Shown here one piece after another: positions 1 through 11,889 of a DNA stretch of 64,000 nt. The notes beneath the pieces are model-generated. The model was not told the DNA's origin. It saw nothing but the letters and a program-made list of their open reading frames with translations, and ran no database searches. The position numbers were made by a program, and so were the translations under genes. Source of the stretch: Pseudopyrenochaeta lycopersici (lineage: Eukaryota; Ascomycota; Dothideomycetes; Pleosporales; Pseudopyrenochaetaceae); contig NHZP01000012.1 of assembly GCA_003313425.1 (NCBI GenBank), positions 1,426,001 to 1,490,000 on the forward strand, given 5' to 3'. Positions within the stretch are counted from its first letter, which is position 1; the number at the start of each line of letters is the position of its first letter.

Positions 1-1128
1 GAAAACTACCCGTCAAGGTTTGGCGAGGACCGAATCTAGTGGAGCGGATCTGCTAAGCGGCCTATTACGTTTAGGCAAGAATGTACTCTGCAAACCAAGT
101 GTCCCTGCTCTCTCTGTCGAGAATCCATGTCCAATCCAGAGTGCTTGTTTGAAGTGGCCTTGAGGTAGAGCAACGAGGTTGGTTCCGTGCGACAAGGCTG
201 CACGGCAAAAGGCCAATGGCATCATTAATTAATGGAGGATTTCCAGCTCAATTGAGACGGCCCTGGCGATCAAGCGGGTGAGGAGGCCAATGACCATTAC
301 GCGTGACGTTGCGAGGCATCTGTGTCTGGTAAGGCAGATGACAATCCAACGACAGCATCGCACCAGCAGTGGACGTCGTCCCTCGTCGCGGCAGCAGCTT
401 CTGCATCCGCATTCCGTGTGTCCCCTGAGTCAATTAAGTTGTCGAATTAAGCCACCGCTTGGTAATTGCTGCAGTCGGCCCACACCTTGTGTTGCTACAT
501 ATTTGCTGCATCTACCCCTCCTTAGTCGTTAACCTGCCTCGTTGCGAAAGCGACCTGGACGACGACAGCTACTCACGAGACGGCAACCAGCACACTATAC
601 GCAATCCACGGCTCTGTGTCTTTATTTGACCCGTTCCAGCGGTGCACGCCCAGTAGCAGGAATTGTTTCATTACTGTTGCTCTGCCCACCTACAGTGTCC
701 CGAACAGTCGGAACGCACCTCGGGCGATCAAAGGCTTATCGCATTCTGGATAGAGGGGCATCCTCCAGGCGACACACACGCACCTGTTTCAGCACAACAA
801 GAAACACGCACCGCACAGAGTCATCGCACGTTGCTAATCTGCGTTGTCAGGCAGCAGCAACGGAGACAAGCCCAAGCTCCGTCGACACCCAATCGTCAGC
901 GCTGGAAAGGCGGATCAATCACGCTGCAATTCACCCTGTCCTTGTCACCCAAGTGGTCTGCGCGAGCCAACGACATCCAACTTTTAAACGAGCTACCGCC
1001 CTGGGCCCTTTTCCCGCGCGACAACAGAACAAAGAATAAACATAACAACTTCGCCCTCTCGCGACGAGCTGCCCCTCCTACCCACGTCATTTGCCATCTG
1101 CAGCCCCGACGCCGTTACAACCGCCATC
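1..1128. other. Gene-free 5' region of igo1
   Basis: No recognisable coding sequence. Open frames on both strands here have low-complexity, Arg/Ser/Thr-rich translations with no family resemblance. The stretch directly upstream of position 1129 is C-rich and purine-poor, as expected for a fungal promoter and 5' leader. It most likely holds the igo1 promoter and untranslated leader. Confidence 0.5.
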
Positions 1129-1707
1129 ATGAACCCGCACCAGCAGAACAAGGTGGACATTAGCGTACGTCATTGGCCGCCCCTGCATCGCAGCTGCCCT
1201 TCTCCCTGAGATGCTGCCTCGAAAGTGCAAGAACAAGCCCTGGGAAGCTCCCACTCTAACATGCTGCCACAGAAAATGTCGGCCGACGAGGCCCGCCTCT
1301 TCCGCCTGTACGGCAAGCTCCCCAATAAGAAGGACTTGCTCCAGAACAAGCTCAAGGTACGCATCCCATGCTGTGTGCATGTATCCCCGCTAAATTCATA
1401 CCTGCAGGAGCGCAAGTACTTCGACAGTGGTGATTATGCCCTCTCCAAAGCCGGCAAGGCCTCAGACGTCGGCGTCACCCAAGTCGGCCGAGAGCACCCC
1501 AACCCAGACAAAATCCCCCATATCGCTCCGCCCATACAGAATGGACAAAACATACAAAACGGCAATAGCCAGGAGAAAGCCGGCAGCCCGGTCAAGGAGA
1601 GCACCTTCTTGCACCGAGAGACGAGCTTGAACCGAGAGACCTCGGCCTCGGATTTTGACAACGAGGACGCGCAAGAAGGCTCACAGGAAGGACCTGCAAA
1701 GGTATAG
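1129..1707 (+). CDS. igo1: Endosulfine/ARPP-19 family protein Igo1
   Basis: Small endosulfine-family regulator. In yeast, Igo1/2 are phosphorylated by the Rim15 (Greatwall-type) kinase and then inhibit PP2A-B55, controlling quiescence entry and mRNA stability. Three exons read in frame: 1129-1164, 1273-1356 and 1408-1707, giving 139 residues. The N-terminus MNPHQQNKVDIS matches fungal Igo proteins and supports the very short first exon. Residues 13-40 hold the conserved RLFRLYGKLP-type helix. The kinase target motif FDSGDY follows, with the acceptor Ser near residue 47. The C-terminal half is polar and apparently disordered, with a conserved-looking SPVKESTFLHRETS segment. Introns are 108 and 51 bases with GT-AG ends. 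Recognition is strong; the mechanism is taken from the family. Confidence 0.9.
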
Positions 1708-2912
1708 GCAGCTCGTCTTCCTTGTTATCCTTTGCCCAAGTCACTTCTTGTCGACCTTCGTCGGGCGTTTTGGACCATGGTGCCTAAAATGTATACCATA
1801 GTACCCTTACACGGCCCTGTCTGCTTCGGTTGCGATGGATGGTGGAGTCAGTTACGGCGTTTAGGTGAGCTATTGCTTGTTTCGACGACAGCCAGCAGCT
1901 GCGGTTCCATTCTGGATTATACTGCCTTCGCGGCCGTTCTCCTCGGGCACGAAGCTGCCAGCCCGAGGGCGCCCTTCACTTCATGTGTAGTATGTTACGA
2001 CGAGTAGGACTTAAGTTGGGTTGGAGATGCTCTGCTCGACTCTGTTTTTTTTTATTTTCACGGCCAGAAGCGTGTATGCAATTGTGAGCACAGGATGTCA
2101 CAGTAACTCGACCTGCAAACATACAAGAATGACTCTCAATATTGTTCAACATCTCCCGCTTCCTCAAGCCTACGTGCAAGTATGGGGTAATCGTACGCTC
2201 GCTCTGTTCTCTACCTCATGCTTGAGGATGTGCTTCACAGCCAGTGAGATAACAGAGAGACTGATAGCACTATGACATGACCGATGCGGATAATGGTATC
2301 ATGCCATCTGTACCTATGAAATAGAAAACGCCGAACGGATGGCAGCTACTGTAATAGTGGTAGTGCAAAGGGCAGAGTGCATGTACCCTTTGTCTGGCTG
2401 GCCGGCCTTTGTCTAATAACGAGGCATTTCCAGATCACGTCCAAACCCAATCCCGGGGGAATCATGGCTATAGGATGGATTGGAGAAGCGCAGCTTGTGA
2501 TTTTACGGGAAAAGATCGAGTGTATTGATCTCCGTGACCAAGTTTATTATATGCGTATGTATTCATGCTTCCGGAAGTTACTTCGTGCCTTGGACCTGGG
2601 TCCCTAAACAAATAACCTATATAATATTCCAACTAGGTCCATACTCCAAACTTGGCGCCTGATGCCTCAACTGAGAAGTATTTGGTTCATTCACCGTAGC
2701 TGTGACTGATCCGTGCAATCGCGGCGCCGTTTTATGTTGCTTGACAGCTTGCCAATCACTGGCATTGCCGCTTGTAGGACTTGTGAACTCAATGGGAGTG
2801 ATATCGCATCAAGGAGGCCGCAAGAGATTGCACCTCCTTTCTGGCCACTTCTTCAGTCTTCCAGAGGTTGGCCTTCATACCCTAGACCAAACATGGAGAT
2901 TTCGCTGCAGGT
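1708..2912. other. Intergenic, nothing recognised
   Basis: About 1.2 kb between the convergent 3' ends of igo1 and the histidine kinase. Open frames are short, on both strands, and resemble no family. No repeat or RNA gene was seen. Confidence 0.4.
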
Positions 2913-5900
2913 TTATGGTATATTTTCCTTTGTAACGTCCACGCCGAACGCTTCCACGCCTCTAACAGGCACATCCTCCTGTCTCTGCTGGTCCACCACT
3001 TTTTTTTCTTCTATCTTTTTCAAAAACTCCTCCAAGGCTTTGAAATTTACTGGCTTTGTCATAAAGTGATCGATACCTGAGCTCCATGCCTCGAGCTTCG
3101 CGCTCGCGGACGCGAGGCCCGTGAGCGCGACAATGCAACAGCGCGGCAGTTTGCGAATACGTTCATATTCACGGATAGAGCGTGTAGCTGTCATTCCATC
3201 CATAATTGGCATTGACATATCTATACGAGTGTCAGCAATGTTCAACACGAGGAGGGTATCTGAATGCCATCATTTGCATCAGGAAGAACTGGATTAAATG
3301 TAAAACGGAGCTTACCCATGAGAATCACATTGAATCCTGGCGCATCATTCTTGTAAGCATTTAAGGCTTCAAGGCCGTTAGAAGCCTCCTGATATGGTAG
3401 CCTATGCTTATTTAAGAACGTTGCGAGGAGCTGAGAAAGTCAGAACGTAGCTTCAAAGCTTTGGGATCATTGAGTGCAACTAACCCGGCGATTGATAGTG
3501 TTATCGTCAGCTACTAGTATACGTGGTGGGTCTGATGGCTTTCTATTGTGCGACATGGCCACGGGCTCAGTGCTAGCAGTTTCTGTAACAGCAGGCCTGT
3601 CTTGGGTGGTCCAGGTGCTAGAGGGTCCAGGAAGATTAGCTATCGAGGGCTCAGTATCAGTTAGTGAGTTTGAGGCGGAGAGACTCTGTGGGAGCGGTAT
3701 CTGCGTCGGTGGCAGAATTCTAGGGGATTGAGTGACTGAGACTGGACGTCGAAGATTTTCTTCGGGAAGTGCGAAGCGATCCAAACATCTGTTGAGAATG
3801 AATGCCAACTTGTATGGCCCGCATCTAAACATGTTAATTTCAAGGACTGTTGTTAGCCAAGGTGAATTTATACGTACGGCTGAGTCATTATCTCGACAAC
3901 AGATTGCTTATTCATGACACGAGCATCTGAACGTAATGCAGATGCTTCTAGTGCATCCATAGCGACAAAAATCGTAACTGGCGCCCGGCTGTTACTCGTT
4001 CTCTTCCGCCGTATGTTAGAAAGATATTCAAAGGAAACCTCTGGACATATCACGAGTTCAGCATCATGACCTTCCCACTCTGACGTTTGCACAACGTCCA
4101 TCTTGAGATTATTTTCAAGAGTCGTAACCAGTGCGTTGGTAAACTTTACCAAGCCTTCGTCAACCCGCGATATAGCTGGATTTTCGGAGGGCGGTGCGAT
4201 TCTCTTATAGATGACGCATATTCGTCGCCCCTGAAGTCGCGGTAGGAGCGCCAAGAATTGAGAACTGGGCCCTGCAGAAATTTGGCTATCAGGCCCAGGC
4301 CTGACCAGAGCTAGCTTGACTACGAGTTTGGTGCCAGTTGAATCACTGCTGATTTCAATCTTTCCGCCGTTGATTTCGATGATCTGACGGATGATACTTA
4401 AACCAAGTCCAGTGCCGACGGCGTGAGGATCCTCTTGAGAAAATGCTTGGAAAGCTCGATTTGCAAGGAATTCGGGACTCATCCCTGACCCTGAGTCGGT
4501 GATGGTCAATGTGACCGTGTTTGTATGTCCTGTGCTCTTTGAGTCGTTGGCGCGCAACGACACATGAATAAATCCTGATCCTGTGTACTTTACCGCATTG
4601 CCAAATATATTCATGACTATGCGCCTCCAAGAGCCGACAGGAAAGCAGTAGATCCAGTCTTGTTCAAAAGCCAAGTCAAGCACAATGAAGCACATTTTGC
4701 GCTTCGTGAGAGGGTCCGCTGCTTCATACGATGGTGTTTCGGGTGGATTCGCCGATGCTGTTGTCACTGGAACATATGAAGATCCAGAAAAGACAGCTTC
4801 TACCACCTCCTCTGTGGCAATACCTAGATCGAAAGCCCCGTCTTTGCTTCTCTGACTTTTCAGCGGTTTTGATGACAGCCGTACTGTGTTTGAGTTTTTC
4901 AGTCGCCTAGAAGAAATATTTCTCTTTGTCCCGCCGATCTTTGCGTGGTCCATAACATGGTTGATGGTATCGAGAAGGGTTTGTCCGCAGGCGTTCAATG
5001 AGTTGAGCATACTGACCTGGAAAGAATCGAGTTTTGTGTCTTTGATAAACTCCAGCGTACCTAGTATACCATGGAGCGGGGACCGGAGCTCATGTGAAAT
5101 AGAAGCCACGAACGTTGTCTTCGACTAATCGTGTACAGTTAGCAAAACATTAATCCAGGAGGTACCGAACGTAATTCGACGTGAGAATCCCCACCCATGC
5201 CCAGAATTCCTCGGATAGCTTTAAGAAATCCATCTGAAGGTTTCTTCAAACCTCATGTGACTGCATTATCTACGAAATCATTGGACATACCTGGATTAAA
5301 GCTATTGCGTCAAGCCTTGATAATTCTCTCATGATGGAGTGGCTGAAAACTTTGTAGTAGGCAAGGTCTACAGAGCTGGAGAGCATTCGATAGGGGCTAG
5401 TGCTCCAGCACAGGCAACCAGCGAACCACCTCGATCGTTCGTAGTCCCAGAGAGGCACAAAAGCAATACTCCGTGCGCCTGGGAACATCTTCTGGAGGGC
5501 ATTTGAACTTCTCATCGCTTTGCTCTTTGAGTCCTCCTGTCTAGCTGATGTTGGTGTTTTCTTTGATTCATTTTCATCAAGGGGATCGGGGTTGGCGCTC
5601 GAGGATTGCTCTTCAGTAGAAGACATTGATGTGCCTTCAGCAGTGACTGAAAATTGTATTATAATTAGCAAAGTCTCGCTTTTTTATAAAGTAAACTTTA
5701 GCAAGCCATTTCTCTTGATTTACAGACAGTCTATGTGCAATGGCCGTAACCATACTTACAAGTGAATATTTTGCCATGGGAATACTCAATTAAGAGACGT
5801 GCCAAATCTGGCTCAAGGAGATACCCGTGTTGTGATACACCATCTCGAGTCGCCATTCCAAGGACTTGGCACATCTTTGAAGACGACGATGACGACGATG

Positions 5901-7155
5901 ATATCCCACCATATGTAGTCCTAGTTGTATTGCCTTCATCACTGGAGGAAGATCTTGAGCTATATGACTCCGAATGGTGCTCGGCCCCACTATCTGGGCC
6001 GGGTGATGGACGTTGCTGGCCATTCGCCGCAACGGAAGCATCGAGAATGAGAACTCCATCCAAGTCACTGGATCCCATCATGACATTAGCGGCACGAGAA
6101 AACATTGACCTCGAGTGGCCTGGAAGAATGGTGTCCTGGAGGGTCCTGATTGATCGATGTCGAGCAGACTTGGCCCGGGTTGATTTTGACCCAATTGAGT
6201 TCAATCGGCGCTGAAGTTTGTGAGGGTGGTCTATTTCATGGCTTCTGGCTACATTGGCTCCAGACCGGGGTGTGCTTTCCGGATCAGTTGTCGCTTCAGT
6301 CCAGGTCGTAGTATCCGGTTCGGTTGTATCGTCTGGCTCAGTCGTTGAGGACATCCCTGATGATAATTCCACCGGTACCGAGGAGTCAAGTGACTCATCG
6401 TTCTTGAACGGCATCAAAGATGATGCGCCTTCGGAAAACGAGACAAGTCCGCGAGTGAATCTTTCACCCCGTTCATATCTCTCCCTGAGGGTATATGTTC
6501 TCAGGTAGTCAGCGATGGTTGCTGCCAAATCCTTGAGGAGAAGGATGTTCTTTTCAGATAAGCCCTCTCGTGGCCCATCGTCAAAGATGCAAACAGTGCC
6601 TACGGTAGCACCACTGGAACTCAGAAGAGGTGCACCAGCGTAGAAACGCAATTCTGGGAAATCTTGGACAATTACTCGCCGGGCCATCTCGTCATTCTGT
6701 GTAAGGTCATTGATGACGACTGCAGATTCCCCAGGATCGATGCTTAAGGCTGATTCACAGACTCCCCATGTTCTTGGAATGCTCACATTGCCGAGCAGCA
6801 GTGCAGATTTGGCGTCTCCAGGTGTCTCTGGATGGAGGGAAATGTTACATGTGGCTTCAGCTAGGATATGTTGTTGCTGGTCATCAAGCAACGAGACCAT
6901 TGCTCGCTGGACATCGAGTCGAATGGCTGTAAGCTGGCACAGCGCGGTGAGAGTCGAGTCAGGCGACATGTGAGCCACATGATATGCCGCTTTCGGGCCT
7001 CGTTCCTTGAGTACAGGCATATCGCGAAAAGCTGCACCGTAGAGCATTAGAACTTCGCGTTCTCTTTTCATCTCGGCTATAACGGGCTTGCGCCCATCAG
7101 AGTGGCGATTCATGGTTGTTTCGAGGTGCCTTAAAGGGCAGATGCTGGGCTTCAC
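2913..7155 (-). CDS. GAF-domain hybrid histidine kinase
   Basis: Fungal two-component hybrid kinase that should autophosphorylate on His, pass phosphate to its own receiver Asp, and signal through a phosphotransfer protein. Six exons read in frame: 7155-5760, 5646-5291, 5124-3878, 3824-3485, 3430-3316 and 3220-2913 (1253 residues). Order: N-terminal GAF sensor (about 60-230), a long Ser/Thr-rich linker, HisKA with H-box SHELRSPLHG (His about 595), HATPase with N-box NIFGNAVKYT, G1 DSGSGM and G2 GTGLGLS, then a receiver with the acidic pair VADDN (about 1106-1107), acceptor Asp in DMSMPIMDG (about 1152) and Lys in MTKP (about 1207). The acceptor Asp codon is split by the fifth intron (G|AT). 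No membrane segment is evident, so it is probably cytoplasmic. The second intron is long (166 bases), and its internal structure is the least certain part. I cannot assign it to a numbered fungal HHK group without alignment. Confidence 0.88.
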
Positions 7156-7817
7156 GACCGGGAAATTGCCGATATCCCTCCTAAATCCATGCTCCCACGA
7201 CAGTTACTAGACAAGGGCAAAGAGATGTGGTGACGATGTTGGACAGTTTTGTTCACACGCTGGGTGAGGTGTGCATATCTTGGCAAAGGCGGGAGAATCG
7301 AAGGGTCTCGATCGCCGCAGCCCCCAGAATGTCATACCAATCACAAGGCTTAGACAGGGGAATGGCGTTTGGTGCTAAAGCGATCTCAACTCGAATTGGG
7401 CTTTTGATTGGCTGGGAAGATCGACAATCTGCCCGCCTCGTACATTTCCATCTCAATTCTGGATTGTACCCAACGACACGTCTACAATAACCATACTTGC
7501 ATTTTTGGGGATAGACTGCCAGGCGATGTGCTACTGTAAGGCTTTAGTTGTCAGTAAGAAGCGACTATCACTTCCCGATTAATTATCAAACCTCGTCTAC
7601 GATTGATTTAAGAGATACTCTGGTGTTTGTCGGACTCAGCCCAAACGTCAATTGACTTTCTATTACCATTCCTAAAAGCGCTTTCTATTTATGGCATATG
7701 AAGCAACAGCATCAGAACGTAACCATATGACATCGCTACCCAAACTCGTGGGATGGCCCTACGCCCAGTACATACTTTTACACGACAAAAAACCTCGTAG
7801 CAAGCTCAAACCTCTTG
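7156..7817. other. Intergenic, upstream of histidine kinase
   Basis: Holds the promoter side of the minus-strand histidine kinase and the 3' flank of the quinate dehydrogenase gene further right. Nothing else recognised. Confidence 0.4.
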
Positions 7818-8828
7818 TTATAGGCGGGACCCACTCAATTTGGCTGCAATGACCTCGTGCACTTTTTGCACTGGCAGCTCATCAACTGCTTTTCCTGTCC
7901 AGTACCGGTCCTGCTCCAAACCTTGATAAATCATTGCCTCCGTCCCTAGAATGACTTGCCATCCACTCTTCTCAGCAAGCGCCGCAATCTCCGTCCATGG
8001 CGAAGGATGATACGCCATCTCCAATATTGCTCCTTTGTGCGACTTTTGCAAGAAGCACTCGAGAACCCGCCTTGCCTCTATTTCCTCTACTGTTCTTGCC
8101 GGGAAGTCGGGAACACACGAAACGATAGCACCTACACCTTCTAATTTCTCTGCTTGCTCGACTGTCGATACATCAATCAGCTCGCTGCCATAACCTTTCG
8201 AGGCGCACTCGTTTATCACCGCCTGAACTTCTCTACGATCTCTGTTTACTAGGTAGATCTTGGTAGCTTTCAGCCATTTGCTCAACGCATATACCGCGCT
8301 TCGAGCTGCGCCACCCCCGCCTACAACCAGAGCAGGCCGTCCGTGAAAGCAGGAGCTAGGGTCTTTGACGTTGTAAAGGAATGAGTCTCGCACACCAATC
8401 ACGTCAGTATTGGTCCCCATGTAGAGTCGCTTTCCAGTCTGAGGGTCCTGGCGAACGAAAAGAGTGTTTACTGCGCCTACTGTCTCGCCCTCAGGTGTAA
8501 TACCATCAAGGTGTTTCAGTATCGCAACTTTATGGGGCATGGTCACAGACGCGCCTATGGGAAATTAGCTGGGCACATTACGAGTCAAGGCCCTGCAAGG
8601 AAGTGTAAGCTGCATACCATAGAACTTTGGATCTCGTATTAACCTCAAAAACAAGCTCATATCAGTTGATTCCAAGGACAGCTGCGACCAATCGAGGCCG
8701 AGTCCGTCATATACGGTTTGATGCAGGAGAGGAGACATGGAATGCGCAATTGGATAGCCAAAGAGGTAGCCATGGCGTTCGAGGTGCGAACTGTCCGGAA
8801 CTGTTGTTTGTCGTTCGATTTGTGACAT
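7818..8828 (-). CDS. qutB: Quinate/shikimate dehydrogenase (QutB/Qa-3 type)
   Basis: NAD(P)-dependent dehydrogenase, expected to oxidise quinate to 3-dehydroquinate (or shikimate to dehydroshikimate), the first step of quinate catabolism. Two exons, 8828-8618 and 8554-7818, give 315 residues. Substrate domain: [10 protein letters not shown] (about 24-33) and TMPHK with the catalytic Lys near 79. Then GTNTD, and a nucleotide fold with GGGGAARSA and YLVNRDR. NRD in place of the NRT typical of NADP-specific AroE hints at a shifted cofactor preference. The C-terminus is SGSRL, a PTS1-type tripeptide. The start at 8828 gives the usual N-terminal length, although the frame stays open upstream to 9134. 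It is transcribed divergently from a quinate permease, which strongly supports the catabolic reading over the biosynthetic one; in fungi the latter belongs to the large AROM protein. Confidence 0.85.
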
Positions 8829-9566
8829 TTTGAATACTGATATGAAATGGATAGATTCCACAGACAATGAGCAATTCCAATGCTTATCTGAGAAATAGGG
8901 AAATGGTGGTTGGCGAGGTCTCTGGTTCTCGATCCGTCCACATGAATGGCGGAAGATGTCCCTACTTGTCCTAGCGGCCGCAAAAGCCTTCGGCAAGTGG
9001 CGCAAGCGTCTAGCATTTTTCCGAGCGGATGAGATCTCTTCACCCGACATCGGGAATTGGCCTGCGAACGGCCGCCAAGCATTCGCGTATAAGATCTTTT
9101 CCACCAGCCCCTGCCGAAAAAGAGTTGCATCCAATGAGCAGCTCGATGATCACAAGCCGCCACCACAAACCTGGCTGATCTCTGGCAAACACAGCTCTAT
9201 TCCCGCCGCATCACCATTACTGCCAACCCCAGAATCCGGAGATTTGCGGAGTGCATGATTGCATTGTGCTTTCTTCCGGGTCCATGTCCTTGAGCTTTGC
9301 AGCTGAACGTGCCCAGACCTGGGGTCTATGCCTGTTTTCCGCCGATGCGTCGTCCCAAATGGCTAGTTTCTCCATGACAGTGGAGATTCCGGGGTAAACG
9401 CGACTGAGGTTCCGCTTCGATGGGTTCATCCGCTGTCGGAACACTGAAGATTTATATTCAAGGTTTCCCCACCCTGTCTGCTCATCACGAACCTGGCTCA
9501 CCACGACATCCAACTTCACGGAGTCATTACACTCTCATCAGATCAAGCTAGACCGCTTTCTGCACG
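8829..9566. promoter_or_regulatory. Shared promoter of quinate dehydrogenase and permease
   Basis: A 738-base gap between two divergently transcribed quinate genes, so probably a bidirectional control region. I looked for the QutA/Qa-1F operator (consensus GGRTAA-N4-TTATCC) and did not find a full match. CGGCCGC-type zinc-cluster half sites occur near 8976 and 9068. A TATA-like TTTATATT lies near 9449, about 115 bases before the permease ATG. Confidence 0.5.
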
Positions 9567-11283
9567 ATGGGTCTCCTCGCACTCGTCGAAGACAGGCCAA
9601 CACCAAAGGCTGTCTACAACTGGCGTGTATACACTGCCGCCATCGTAGCATCATGGGCATCATGCATGGTGAGTTTTGGTAGCAAATGTTTAACTTGAAG
9701 CATTCTCCTGATTTGGTCTACTTAGATTGGTTATGATTCCGCCTTTATTGGCACCACTCTTGCTCTTCCTTCCTTCGTTGATGAGTTCGAATTCAAGAAG
9801 CTGAGCGCCTCGGACCTTGCATTAAAGAAGGCGAACATTGTCTCCGTGTACCAGGCTGGTGCTTTCTTTGGGTCCTTCGGCGCATATGCATCCAGCCATT
9901 TCCTTGGCCGCAGGAAGTCTCTTCTCATCTGGGTAGTCGTTTTCATCTTGGGCGCTGGCATGATGCTGGGCGCGAACCGCGAACGTGGTCTCGGTCTCAT
10001 TATCGGTGGACGTGTCCTTGCTGGCTTGGGTGTCGGTGCTGCCTCAAACATGGTCCCAATCTACATCTCCGAACTTGCACCACCCGCAGTACGTGGACGA
10101 CTTGTTGGCATCTACGAGATGGGTTGGCAAATTGGCGGACTCGTCGGTTTCTGGATCAACTACGGTCTTTCAGAGACTATGGCGCCCTCCCACCGGCAGT
10201 GGCTCATTCCATTTGCTGTGCAGCTTATCCCCGCTGGATGCCTGCTTATCGGAGCTGTGTGGCTGAAAGAGTCGCCAAGATGGTTGTTCCAAAACGGTAG
10301 ACGCGAGGAGGCAATGAGAAATTTATGCTGGATCCGCAAGCTCGACGAGAACGATCCATACATCCTGGAGGAAGTTGCCGCTATCGATGCCCAACTCGAA
10401 CACGACCGCGTTAATATTGGTCCTGGATTCTTCAGCCCATTCAAGGCATTGAAGGACCGCAAGGTCATCTGGCGTTTCTTCCTCGGTGGCATGTTGTTCC
10501 TCTGGCAAAACGGCTCTGGTATCAACGCTATCAATTACTATTCACCGACTGTTTTCAAAAGCATTGGCATCACAGGAACGAACACCGGGTTCTTGACTAC
10601 TGGCGTCTTTGGCGTTGTCAAGACAGTTGTCACCTTCATCTGGTTGCTCTGGCTCATTGACCATCTCGGTCGCACCAAGCTGCTCATGATTGGTGCAACT
10701 GGAGGATCACTTTGCATGTGGTTTATTGGAGCCTACATCAAGATGTCCAATTCAGGAAGCAAGGCTGCTGATCCTAATGCTAAACTCACATCTGGCGGTA
10801 TTGCAGCTGTCTTCTTCTTCTACCTCTGGACTGCTTTCTACACTCCATCATGGAATGGTACGCCATGGGTCATCAACTCCGAGATGTTCTCTCAGCAAAC
10901 CCGCTCTTTGGGACAGGCATCCGCCGCTGCCAACAATTGGTTCTGGAACTTCATCATTTCGCGCTGTAAGTATTAGTCACGATCGATTTGTACCTACAAC
11001 ATAGGCTTACTCTCTTCTAGTTACCCCGCAGATGTTCCTTAAGATGGGATACGGAGTTTATTTCTTCTTTGCTACATTGATGATCATCTCAGTGCCATTT
11101 GTGTACTTCTTGGTGCCCGAGACAAAGGGCATTCCACTCGAGAGGATGGACGAGCTCTTCGAGATCAAGCCAACTCACAAGGCACACGGAGTCATGGTTC
11201 GAAGGCTGCAAGAGCAGCAGGATGAGGTCAGAGACGTATTTGTGGAGAAGAGCAAGCACGCGGATCAAGTAGAGAGCGTCTAA
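9567..11283 (+). CDS. qutD: Quinate permease, MFS sugar-porter family
   Basis: Plasma-membrane transporter of the major facilitator superfamily, expected to import quinate with protons. Three exons, 9567-9668, 9726-10965 and 11021-11283, give 534 residues, the usual size for fungal QutD/Qa-y. Sugar-porter signatures are present: GRRKSLL after TM2, RVLAGLGVGAAS, the cytosolic ESPRWL motif, QNGSGINAINYYSPT in TM7, and VPETKGIPLERMDELFE after TM12. The N-terminus MGLLALVEDRPTPKAVYNWR is the conserved quinate-permease type start. It neighbours quinate dehydrogenase head to head, as in the qut and qa clusters of Aspergillus and Neurospora. The other cluster members (dehydroquinase, dehydroshikimate dehydratase, activator, repressor) are not in this window. 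Confidence 0.9.
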
Positions 11284-11441
11284 GGATCGGGAACCAATCC
11301 TGCAGAAGACATTACGAGCGACCTTGCGGTCGATCAACACCTATAATAGGCATGACATAATATTGAGGTTTCGTCTACAACATAGATCAATCCATTTAAG
11401 ATTTGCCACAGATGAAAGTGCGCAATAATCAAGAGAATTGT

Positions 11442-11461
11442 TTCAACTTCAACTTCAACTT
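11442..11461. repeat. Short tandem repeat (TTCAAC)x3
   Basis: Three tandem copies of TTCAAC followed by TT, about 160 bases past the permease stop. A simple microsatellite, probably in or near the 3' untranslated region. Confidence 0.7.
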
Positions 11462-11500
11462 TGATACCATGTAATTATGCTTTTAACTTGTGTTCAGTCT

Positions 11501-11521
11501 AACCACCTTCTCAAGGTGGTT
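11501..11521. other. Perfect hairpin past the permease
   Basis: Inverted repeat AACCACCTT / AAGGTGGTT separated by the three-base loop CTC. It lies 218 bases after the permease stop and could fold in either strand's RNA. Whether it marks a 3' end signal is not known. Confidence 0.6.
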
Positions 11522-11889
11522 AAGTCTTACTTTGACTAATCCTCCTGAATCGATTACAGATTTATGCGTCGCGGCATTGTGCCACAGGCTTCGTGTCTGG
11601 TGACGTAGGACCAACATCATGGCATACTCAAAGTAGTTTGCAAAGATCCGCTGACGTCTACGTTACGGCTTGCAAGGGGAATGATTGGTTCTGAACTCCG
11701 GGAGGCAGACATCATCAGCATTAATAGTGCTGATTATGCCTGACTTGTAGAGACGAAGACTAACGGCAAGAGGAATGGACGCAATATCAGGCCAGTACTT
11801 TCCATCAAGTGTGCTTGCATTGTCATACAATTCAAGATGAGAAATGTATCATAATGTAAGAATATCGAGAGTTTATCCTACTCTAAGAC

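Larger units (their letters stand above)
11284..11889. other. Intergenic, 3' flanks of permease and DUF1996 gene
   Basis: Convergent 3' region of about 600 bases. It contains a short tandem hexamer and a perfect hairpin, listed separately. No coding sequence recognised. Confidence 0.4.

Noticed and set aside
542..1163. Two overlapping 165-codon open frames upstream of igo1
   Set aside because: Compositionally biased translations with no family features; they overlap the probable igo1 leader.
8829..9134. In-frame N-terminal extension of quinate dehydrogenase
   Set aside because: It would add 102 unrelated residues before the conserved start and would occupy the shared promoter.
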